From positions 1 through 33,645 of the forward strand of contig CACDVW010000014.1 of NCBI GenBank assembly GCA_902556355.1: 33,645 nt of DNA. The letters run 5' to 3'. The notes under the pieces are model-generated. The model had not been told where the DNA came from. It did no database searches and worked only from the letters and a program-made list of their open reading frames with translations. The DNA comes from an uncultured SAR86 cluster bacterium (GTDB lineage Bacteria > Pseudomonadota > Gammaproteobacteria > Magnimaribacterales > D2472). How positions within the stretch are numbered: position 1 is the stretch's first letter; each line of letters starts with the position of its first letter. Position numbers and translations under genes: made by a program. This document shows positions 24,157 through 31,618 of this stretch, one piece after another.

Positions 24157-25944
24157 ATGAATAAGCAATTAATACATATTAAGGATCGAATCGAAGAAAG
24201 AAGTAAAGATTTAAGGTCTAATTATTTAGAAAAAATAAAATTCTCTTCAAAGCAATCAAAATCTGCAAGAGATAATATGGGATGCAGTAATATCGCTCAT
24301 GCCTTTGCTTCATGTGACAAAGCACAACAAGATCAAGGAGCTAATGGTGGGACAGTAATCGGTATAGTTACTGCATACAATGATATGCTTTCAGCTCATG
24401 CCCCCTTAAAGGACTATCCAGATGTTATTAAAAATTCATCAGAAAAGAGAAATGCTATAGCAAGAGTTGCTGGTGGTGTTCCTGCTATGTGCGATGGAAT
24501 TACTCAGGGTGAACCTGGGATGGAGCTTTCATTATTTAGCAGAGATGTGATTGCCTTATCTACTGCTGTAGCTTTTTCACATAATGTTTTTGATGCTGGT
24601 ATATGTCTAGGTGTGTGTGACAAAATTGTACCTGGATTAGTTATAGGCGCTCTTTCATTTGGACACTTTCCAATAGCCATGCTTCCTGCTGGACCTATGC
24701 CTACTGGAATTTCAAATGAAGAAAAATCAGCTAACAGAAAAAAGTATGCAAGTGGAGAAATAGATAGGACTACATTGATATCATCTGAACAATCTGCATA
24801 TCATAGTTCAGGCACTTGTACCTTCTATGGCACTGCTAATACCAATCAGTTAATAATGGAAGTGATGGGTCTTCAACTACCAAGTGCATCATTTTTTCAA
24901 CCTAACACAAAAGAGAGAGAGTTATTAATTGATAAAACTGTTGAATGCATTTTAAACCTCAAAGAAAAAGGTATAAAAATGGGTGAAATGCTCGATTCAA
25001 AGAGTTGGGTTAATGCTATTGTTGGTTTAATTGCTAGCGGCGGGTCTACAAATTTAGCAATTCACTTAATAGCGATGGCTGAGGCTGGTGGTTTTAAAAT
25101 TACCATAGAAGATATTGATGAGATAGCAGCTATCACACCTATAATTGCAAATGTATATCCCAATGGAACAGCTGATGTAAATGAATTCCATAACTCAGGA
25201 GGTGTTGCAGCATTTATAGGGTCTCTGCTTGATGGGGGTTATTTATTTAATGATGTTCAAACCCTTATAGGTTATGGGTTAGATGTATATAGAAATAAAT
25301 TAGAGATTCAAGATGAAAGTCTAATATGGAAAAATAAATCATTAATTCTAGATCAAAGTATTATTAGAGATATTAACAATCCTTTCAGACAAACTGGTGG
25401 ATTGAAATTATTAAATGGAAACCTTGGAAAGGGAGTCATTAAAACCTCTGCACTCAAAAATCCTAATAAAGTTGTTAAAGCTCCTGCAGTTGTATTTGAT
25501 GATCAGGAAGATGTTTTAAAAGCCTTTAATGAAGGCGAATTAAATAAAGATTTAATAATTGTAGTAAGAGGCCAAGGTCCATCAGCAAATGGTATGCCAG
25601 AGCTTCACAAACTGACTTCGCCATTAAATGTTCTTCAATCAAAGGGCTTTGATATAGCGATTATTACTGATGGAAGAATGTCAGGTGCTTCTGGAAGTGT
25701 CCCGGCTGTTATTCACATTACCCCAGAAGCAAAAAATTTAGGCCCAATAGGGCTAATAAATAATGGTGATTTAATTGAATTAGATATTAAAGGAGGAACC
25801 TTTAAGCTATTAGTTGAGAATAATATTCTTGAGAAAAGAACTCATGCAAAAATCAATCATAGTCATCAAGGAATTGGTAGAGAACTATTTGAATCATTTA
25901 GAGACAAAGTTGGTTCTGTAGAAACTGGAGCATCTATTTTCTAA
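24157..25944 (+). CDS. edd: 6-phosphogluconate dehydratase
   Basis: It dehydrates 6-phosphogluconate to KDPG, the HexR effector, with a [4Fe-4S] cluster. I start at the ATG 24157, which aligns with the E. coli Edd N-terminus (ERS...RS.YL), rather than 30 bp upstream inside zwf; this gives 595 aa (603 in E. coli). Cys112 (GVPAMCDGITQGEPGMELS), Cys154 (LGVCDKIVPG) and Cys221 (SSGTCTFYGTANTNQ) are in the places expected for the IlvD/Edd cluster. GGSTNLAIHLIAMA, GQGPSANGMPELHKL and TDGRMSGASGSVPAVIH follow. The GTCTFYGTANTNQ form and the length favour Edd over dihydroxy-acid dehydratase. The stop overlaps the eda ATG by one base. Confidence 0.96.
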   Translation: MNKQLIHIKDRIEERSKDLRSNYLEKIKFSSKQSKSARDNMGCSNIAHAFASCDKAQQDQGANGGTVIGIVTAYNDMLSAHAPLKDYPDVIKNSSEKRNAIARVAGGVPAMCDGITQGEPGMELSLFSRDVIALSTAVAFSHNVFDAGICLGVCDKIVPGLVIGALSFGHFPIAMLPAGPMPTGISNEEKSANRKKYASGEIDRTTLISSEQSAYHSSGTCTFYGTANTNQLIMEVMGLQLPSASFFQPNTKERELLIDKTVECILNLKEKGIKMGEMLDSKSWVNAIVGLIASGGSTNLAIHLIAMAEAGGFKITIEDIDEIAAITPIIANVYPNGTADVNEFHNSGGVAAFIGSLLDGGYLFNDVQTLIGYGLDVYRNKLEIQDESLIWKNKSLILDQSIIRDINNPFRQTGGLKLLNGNLGKGVIKTSALKNPNKVVKAPAVVFDDQEDVLKAFNEGELNKDLIIVVRGQGPSANGMPELHKLTSPLNVLQSKGFDIAIITDGRMSGASGSVPAVIHITPEAKNLGPIGLINNGDLIELDIKGGTFKLLVENNILEKRTHAKINHSHQGIGRELFESFRDKVGSVETGASIF

Positions 25945-26570
25945 TGAATATATTCAATGTTATTGATGAAACTAAGTTAATTCCTTTAACAACTATAACT
26001 TCAAGAGAGGATGTGGAACCCTTATGCGAGGTTCTGGTTGAAGCTTCAATTCCGCTCATAGAAATTACATTAAGAGACGAGAGAACTCTAGATATAATTG
26101 ATGAATTTAATAAATTTCCTGAAGTTCATTTAGGAGTAGGCACCATAAGATCTAAATCACATATTGATCTTGCTATTAATGCAAGCGCTTCATTCCTAAT
26201 TACTCCTGGCTATTCTAAAAATCTTTTAAATTACGCAAAACAAAAGAATATCCCTTTAATACCTGGTGTTCAGACACCATCAGAAATTATGAAAGCCAAT
26301 GAAGCTGGTCTGAGTACTCTTAAATTTTTTCCAGCCGAGCTCTCAGGAGGTGTAGATAGACTTAAAGCCTATAAATCAGTATTTTCTGATATAAAATTTA
26401 TTCCAACTGGTGGAATTACAAATGGAAATGCATTAAGTTATTTGGCTTTAGATAATGTAATAGCTGTTGGAGCATCAGCTTTAATATCAACTGATTTAGT
26501 TAATTCAAAATCATGGTCTGAGATTAAAAATAATTTAAAAGAATCAAAAGAATTAATTAATAAAAGTTAA
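25944..26570 (+). CDS. eda: KDPG aldolase (2-keto-3-deoxy-6-phosphogluconate aldolase)
   Basis: It splits KDPG into pyruvate and glyceraldehyde-3-phosphate through a Schiff base. The 208 aa are of the class I Eda type. LIEITLRDERTLD (38-50) carries Glu40 and Arg44 (Glu45 and Arg49 in E. coli). GVGTIRS (64-70), FLITPGY (84-90) and LIPGVQTPSE (105-114) are standard. Lys127 in STLKFFPAE is the Schiff-base lysine, and FIPTGGI closes the phosphate site. The ATG overlaps the edd stop (TAATG), so the two are translationally coupled. The products feed aceE (pyruvate) and gapA (triose phosphate), both encoded in the window. Confidence 0.96.
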   Translation: MNIFNVIDETKLIPLTTITSREDVEPLCEVLVEASIPLIEITLRDERTLDIIDEFNKFPEVHLGVGTIRSKSHIDLAINASASFLITPGYSKNLLNYAKQKNIPLIPGVQTPSEIMKANEAGLSTLKFFPAELSGGVDRLKAYKSVFSDIKFIPTGGITNGNALSYLALDNVIAVGASALISTDLVNSKSWSEIKNNLKESKELINKS

Positions 26571-26572
26571 CC

Positions 26573-26579
26573 TAAGGAG
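26573..26579 (+). promoter_or_regulatory. Strong Shine-Dalgarno of the sugar symporter gene
   Basis: TAAGGAG ends 6 nt before the ATG at 26586. It is the clearest ribosome-binding site in an operon where most genes rely on overlapping starts, and may raise symporter synthesis relative to eda. Confidence 0.7.
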
Positions 26580-26585
26580 AGGGTA

Positions 26586-28151
26586 ATGTTTAACACATTA
26601 GATTGGATTATTGTAGGTCTTTATTGTATCGGTATTATCTCTCTAGCAACATATGTTTCAAGAACATCATCAGGTAAAGAAAGGACTGCAGAAGATTATT
26701 TTTTAGCAGGTCGCTCTCTTCCTTGGTGGGCAATTGGCGCGTCATTAATAGCAGCAAATATCTCAGCAGAGCAAATTATTGGTATGTCTGGACAGGGCTT
26801 TGTAGTTGGGATGGCAATTGCAGTTTGGGAATTAACAGCAGCAATAGCTTTAATTGTGATGGCAAAATTTTTTCTTCCTTTATTTCTTGAAAAAAAGATT
26901 TATACGATGCCTCAATTTTTAGAGGAAAGATTTGATAGAAGGGTAAGTTTAGTTCTTTCTTTCTTTTGGCTTACTGTATATATCTTTATAAATCTAACAA
27001 CAGTACTTTGGCTTGGCTCAATTGCTATTAACACCTTAACAGGTTTATCTTTAGTTAATGGTCTAATTTTATTAGCATTATTATCTCTAGCTTACTCTCT
27101 GTCTGGAGGCCTTAAAGCTGTTGCAATGACAGACATTGTTCAGGTTGTTCTCTTGATATTTGGAGGCCTAGCTGTTTCTTACATAGCATTGAATACAATC
27201 TCTGATGACTCTGGTGTTCTCAGTGGTTTAAATATTGTTTACCAAGAACTCCCAGAAAAATTTGATATGATTCTTTCGCCAGATAATCCATCGTATGAAA
27301 ATCTTCCAGGCATATGGATATTGCTTGGCGCAGGGGTATGGATTGGTCATTTTGCCTATTGGGGTTTCAATCAATATATTACTCAAAGAGCACTTGGAGC
27401 TAAATCAATCAAAGAAGCTCAAAAGGGTGTGATGTTTGCTGCATACTTAAAGTTATTAATGCCTTTGGTAATTGTGTTGCCAGGTATATGCGCAGCAATT
27501 TTATTTCCAGTTCTCGAAAAATCTGATCAAGCTTACCCAACCATGATGTCGTTATTACCTAATGGATTATTGGGTTTAACTTTTGCAGCTCTTATTGCTG
27601 CAATTGTGTCATCACTTGCCTCTATGACAAATAGCATAAGTACTATTTTTACTATGGATATTTATAGAAAGTTTTCTAAGAATCATGTCTCTGAATCAAA
27701 ATTAATCAGTATTGGACGAAACACTGTTATTGTTTCTCTATTAATTGCTGTAATAGTTGCAAAGCCACTTTTAGGTAGCTTTGATTCTATATTTCAATAT
27801 ATCCAAAACTTTACTGGTCTTTTTACACCAGGAATATTAGTTATATTTTTAGTTGCCTTATTTTGGAATAAAGCTACAACTCTATCTACATTGGTAGCAG
27901 CAATATCTTCATTAGTTTTATCTATTTTAATAAGTTTCACTTTTCCAGAATTACCATACATACATAGAATGGGAATAGTTTTCTTTATCTCTGGATTTGC
28001 ATGTTACATGACAGCCTTAATTCAAGGATATCAAGTACAGGCTAAGGCTATTGATTTAAATGGAATAGATTTTACAACTTCTAGATCTTTCAATATAAAC
28101 ACAATAATCGTAGTAAGTGTTTTGGCATTTATCTATATAACTTTTGCATAA
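26586..28151 (+). CDS. Na+/sugar symporter, SGLT (SLC5/SSS) family
   Basis: This inner-membrane transporter uses the Na+ gradient to import a sugar. The 521-aa product has about 13-14 hydrophobic helices. The signature ASLIAANISAEQIIGMSGQG (52-71) is that of the vSGLT-like sugar branch; LAGRSLPWWAIG precedes it, and LAYSLSGGLKAVAMTDIVQ and ALIAAIVSSLASMTNSISTI follow. The last contains the paired serines typical of the Na2 site region in helix 8. Its place between eda and a GH3/glk pair argues for glucose or a short glucoside as substrate. The Na+ gradient could be maintained by the oadGAB pump encoded upstream. The exact sugar is not given by the sequence. Confidence 0.92.
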   Translation: MFNTLDWIIVGLYCIGIISLATYVSRTSSGKERTAEDYFLAGRSLPWWAIGASLIAANISAEQIIGMSGQGFVVGMAIAVWELTAAIALIVMAKFFLPLFLEKKIYTMPQFLEERFDRRVSLVLSFFWLTVYIFINLTTVLWLGSIAINTLTGLSLVNGLILLALLSLAYSLSGGLKAVAMTDIVQVVLLIFGGLAVSYIALNTISDDSGVLSGLNIVYQELPEKFDMILSPDNPSYENLPGIWILLGAGVWIGHFAYWGFNQYITQRALGAKSIKEAQKGVMFAAYLKLLMPLVIVLPGICAAILFPVLEKSDQAYPTMMSLLPNGLLGLTFAALIAAIVSSLASMTNSISTIFTMDIYRKFSKNHVSESKLISIGRNTVIVSLLIAVIVAKPLLGSFDSIFQYIQNFTGLFTPGILVIFLVALFWNKATTLSTLVAAISSLVLSILISFTFPELPYIHRMGIVFFISGFACYMTALIQGYQVQAKAIDLNGIDFTTSRSFNINTIIVVSVLAFIYITFA

Positions 28152-28160
28152 ATAAGAAGT

Positions 28161-30701
28161 ATGAAGAAAAATATTTATCTACTTACATACATTTTGCTAA
28201 TTGCATCATGCGACAGTCATGACTCTTCATCAATAGCTAGTAAAGAAAACGTTGATTGGTCCAATGATAAATATTGCTCTGTTTCAGTTGATACTAAATT
28301 TATAGACAACTTAATTCAAAATATGAGTTTAGAACAGAAGGTTGGGCAAATTATCATGCCTGATATTGATGAAGTTACGCCTGAGGACGCAAAAAAATAT
28401 CAATTAGGAACCTTTTTAAATGGTGGTGGTAAATTTCCCAATAAAAATAAAAATAGTTCTGTTGAGGATTGGAAAAAGTTAAGTGAAGATTTTTATAACG
28501 CATCTCCAGTTGTTAACGGTATTCTTATACCAATTCTATGGGGGACTGATGCTGTTCATGGACATAATAATGTAATTGGAGCAACGATCTTTCCCCACAA
28601 TATTGGTCTTGGATCAACTATGAATCCAGATTTAATTGAGAGGATTGGTGAGGCTGTTGCAAAAGAAGTGCTTTCAACAGGTATACCATGGACTTTTGCA
28701 CCAACCATTGCTGTTCCACAAAATGATTTATGGGGAAGAACGTATGAGGGTTATTCTGAAAATCCCGAATTAGTTTCTTTGCTTGGAGAGGCAATGATTC
28801 TTGGTCTTCAGGGTGAGGGTGATAGCTTCTTGGATGACAACCATGTCTTAGCCACTGCAAAACATTTTCTTGGAGATGGCGGCACCAAAGACGGTATCGA
28901 TCAAGGAAATACAATCATAAGCGAACAAGAACTGAGAGATATTCATGGAGAACCTTACTTTGCTGCAATAGGTTCATGTATTCAAACTGTAATGGCAAGT
29001 TTTAATTCATGGAATGGAGAGAAAGCTCACGGTAGTAATTATCTTTTACAGAATATTTTAAGAGAACAAATGGGTTTTGATGGATTGGTTGTTGGTGACT
29101 GGAACGGTCATGGACAAGTTCCAGGTTGTTCAAAAGAAAACTGCCCTCAATCATTTAATGCAGGTGTTGATATTTTTATGGCACCAGATGAATGGAAACC
29201 TTTATATGAAAATACTCTAGATCAGGCAAGAAATGGAGAAATATCCATCAAGAGGCTTGATGAGGCTGTAAAAAATATATTGTCAGTTAAATATTTATTA
29301 GGCATGTTTGATGGAAGAAAGCCTCACCTGTATCCACACAACCATATCGGAGATAACAAACACAGAGCAATTGCAAGACAAGCTGTAAGAGAATCAATAG
29401 TCCTTCTTAAAAATAATAACAACACACTTCCTATTAAATCTGAAAAACATATTCTTGTTATTGGGGATTCCGCTAATAAAATTACAAAACATATGGGTGG
29501 GTGGACCATTACTTGGCAGGGAAGAGAAAATCAAAATAGTGAATTTCCAAATTCTAAAAGTATTTATGAGGCTATCAAATTAAAGGCAGAAAATAATGGT
29601 GGCAGTGCTGAATTCTCAAACTCTTCTGACTATGAAAAAAAACCTGACGTAGTTATTTTTGTTTATGGTGAAGACCCTTATGCTGAAGGTGATGGGGATA
29701 GAAAGCATATATTTTATGAAAATCAGGATAAAAGATTCTTAAAATATATGAGAGAAATTGCAGATAAAAAAATTCCATCTGTTTCTTTATTTATCTCAGG
29801 AAGACCGCTGATTGTAAATGAAGAAATTAACTTATCAGATTCTTTTGTTCAGTTATGGCTACCTGGAACAGCTATTGAAGGAATTACAGATGTTATTTTT
29901 ACTAATAAAAATAATGAAATAAATTATGATTTCAAAGGAAAATTATCTTATTCGTGGCCTAAGTTTTCATATCAGACAAAACTGAATTATGGAGATGAAG
30001 AATACGATCCACTTTTTCCTTATGGCTTTGGATTAACTTATGCTGATGAAAATTACCGCGATTCTATAAATATTAAAGAGACTATCCCTCAAAGAGATGA
30101 GATTACTCTTTTCTTAGGTTCTGCATATCCATCCTATAAAGAGATAATTTCATATTATGATTCTGATAAAAATGAGCAGATATACGAGGGCATAAGTGCA
30201 GACATTTATAAAAATGAAAAAGCTGGAATTTTAATATCAAAGTTTGATTATAAAAAACAAGATGATGCAAAAAGAATAGACTTTGGTAAAAAGAACACCA
30301 TGAAATTTTGGGAAATATCTAGCGGGTCGAGTGAAGATTTATCGTATATGAAAAATGGATCCTTGGAACTAATTTTAAAACCTCAATCATCATCAGATAA
30401 AAAAATTGAGCTAGTTATACAATGCTCTAAAAATGTAAATCAAATAAATATATCAGGAACAAAAGAATGCTATAAAGCATTTGATTTATCTAACTTATTA
30501 AAAGATGAGTCACTTGGTGCATGGAAAAAAATTACAATGCCTTTTAGTTGTTTAAACAATGATAGCTTTGAAATATCATCTATAACTTCAAGAGCAAAAC
30601 TAGCAACTAGTGGTGACTGGGTGGTCGATATTCACTCAATCAAATACTTAAATAATATGGAAATTAAGACCTGCAAATTATTATCTGAAGATCATGAGTA
30701 A
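28161..30701 (+). CDS. GH3 beta-glucosidase / exo-glucanase lipoprotein (ExoP-like)
   Basis: This exo-acting beta-glucosidase releases glucose from beta-glucans. The 846-aa protein starts with a lipoprotein signal (ILLIASC, lipid-carrying Cys17), so it is anchored in the periplasm or outer membrane. The catalytic barrel has GTDAVHGHNNVIGATIFPHN (128-147), APTIAVPQNDLWGRTYEGYS, the substrate lysine-histidine pair Lys234-His235 in AKHFLGDGG, and the nucleophile Asp313 in GLVVGDWNGHG. The second domain (about 390-640) includes ESIVLLKNNNNTLPI and VYGEDPYAEGDGDR, and ends with LFPYGFGLTY. A further C-terminal domain of about 190 aa is beta-rich, as in Pseudoalteromonas ExoP (about 840 aa), which cleaves beta-1,3 and beta-1,4 bonds. 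It is 9 bp after the symporter gene and overlaps glk by 8 bp. Substrate preference (laminarin- versus cello-type) is inferred. Confidence 0.92.
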   Translation: MKKNIYLLTYILLIASCDSHDSSSIASKENVDWSNDKYCSVSVDTKFIDNLIQNMSLEQKVGQIIMPDIDEVTPEDAKKYQLGTFLNGGGKFPNKNKNSSVEDWKKLSEDFYNASPVVNGILIPILWGTDAVHGHNNVIGATIFPHNIGLGSTMNPDLIERIGEAVAKEVLSTGIPWTFAPTIAVPQNDLWGRTYEGYSENPELVSLLGEAMILGLQGEGDSFLDDNHVLATAKHFLGDGGTKDGIDQGNTIISEQELRDIHGEPYFAAIGSCIQTVMASFNSWNGEKAHGSNYLLQNILREQMGFDGLVVGDWNGHGQVPGCSKENCPQSFNAGVDIFMAPDEWKPLYENTLDQARNGEISIKRLDEAVKNILSVKYLLGMFDGRKPHLYPHNHIGDNKHRAIARQAVRESIVLLKNNNNTLPIKSEKHILVIGDSANKITKHMGGWTITWQGRENQNSEFPNSKSIYEAIKLKAENNGGSAEFSNSSDYEKKPDVVIFVYGEDPYAEGDGDRKHIFYENQDKRFLKYMREIADKKIPSVSLFISGRPLIVNEEINLSDSFVQLWLPGTAIEGITDVIFTNKNNEINYDFKGKLSYSWPKFSYQTKLNYGDEEYDPLFPYGFGLTYADENYRDSINIKETIPQRDEITLFLGSAYPSYKEIISYYDSDKNEQIYEGISADIYKNEKAGILISKFDYKKQDDAKRIDFGKKNTMKFWEISSGSSEDLSYMKNGSLELILKPQSSSDKKIELVIQCSKNVNQINISGTKECYKAFDLSNLLKDESLGAWKKITMPFSCLNNDSFEISSITSRAKLATSGDWVVDIHSIKYLNNMEIKTCKLLSEDHE

Positions 30702-31611
30702 AGTTTTATTAATAGATATTGGTGGCACAAATTTAAGATACGCATATTCCGATGGCGATTTTTCATCTCTAAATGAAACAAACAAAATTCAATTGTCTTG
30801 TATTAAAGGCTTTGATGAAATTCTAACCAACTTAACAAAAGAGAAGGATGTAGACTCTTTGGTTATTTCAGTGGCTGGTCCAAAGATTAATGGCTCAATT
30901 ACTATGACTAATAGAGATTTTTCTATCAACGAACAAGATATTAAAAATACTTTTAAGTTCAAATCATGTCATTTATTAAATGATTGGGAATCAATTGGTC
31001 ATAGCTTAGCTGCCTATGAAAGCTCAGATATTGCGATTATTAAAGATGGAACAAAGTTTAATGAGAATAGCTTTTTTATTGGTCCAGGTACTGGCCTTGG
31101 AGCTGCGTTATTGATAGGTGATGATAATGTTATTCCTACAGAAATAGGCAATACAACAGGATTAACTAAGGCTTTATTGAAAAATTATGCAATTGATAAT
31201 GCAGATCATTTTAGGACCCTAGAAGACGTTTTATCAGGCAAAGCAATATCTGACATCTATGAATATAAAACTGGTCAAAGATTGAGCTCTGAAGACATTG
31301 TTCAAAGATATGGATCTGATGATGAAATGGCTAATTATATTATTGATGGATTTATAAAATCTTTAGCTGAAACTATTTCAGACATGGCTCTTACATTTAT
31401 TGCAGGAAGAGGTATCTACATTGCAGGCGGACTAATAAGATCAATATTTCAAATTATGGATAAAGAAAAATTTATTGAGTACTTTTATGGTGATAAAAAA
31501 TTAGTTCATTTACAAATTTTAGAAATGATAAAGATTGGTATTGTTGAAAAAGAACATGCCTGTCTACACGGTAATTTAAACTTTTATAAAAAACATATAA
31601 ATAAGGCTTAA
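30694..31611 (+). CDS. glk: Glucokinase (Glk family) with a substituted sugar-site motif
   Basis: It phosphorylates glucose with ATP to glucose-6-phosphate for zwf. The 305-aa protein is of the proteobacterial Glk type, not ROK. It has phosphate-1 DIGGTNLRYAYSDG (8-21), Asp97 in HLLNDWESIG as catalytic base (Asp100 in E. coli), GPGTGLGAALL (130-140) and the adenosine motif YIAGGLI near the end. In E. coli the glucose contacts include Glu157, His160 and Glu187. Here the corresponding stretch reads PTEIGNTTG, so Glu150 is kept but the His is Asn153; Glu177 (EDVLSG) matches Glu187. Glucose is still the likely substrate from context, but specificity could be shifted. The start overlaps the GH3 gene by 8 bp. 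Confidence 0.9.
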   Translation: MSKVLLIDIGGTNLRYAYSDGDFSSLNETNKIQLSCIKGFDEILTNLTKEKDVDSLVISVAGPKINGSITMTNRDFSINEQDIKNTFKFKSCHLLNDWESIGHSLAAYESSDIAIIKDGTKFNENSFFIGPGTGLGAALLIGDDNVIPTEIGNTTGLTKALLKNYAIDNADHFRTLEDVLSGKAISDIYEYKTGQRLSSEDIVQRYGSDDEMANYIIDGFIKSLAETISDMALTFIAGRGIYIAGGLIRSIFQIMDKEKFIEYFYGDKKLVHLQILEMIKIGIVEKEHACLHGNLNFYKKHINKA

Positions 31612-31618
31612 TTAAATC

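Noticed and set aside
24157-25944. Dihydroxy-acid dehydratase (IlvD)
   Set aside because: Same superfamily, but the N-terminus, the length, Cys positions 112/154/221 and placement between zwf and eda fit Edd.
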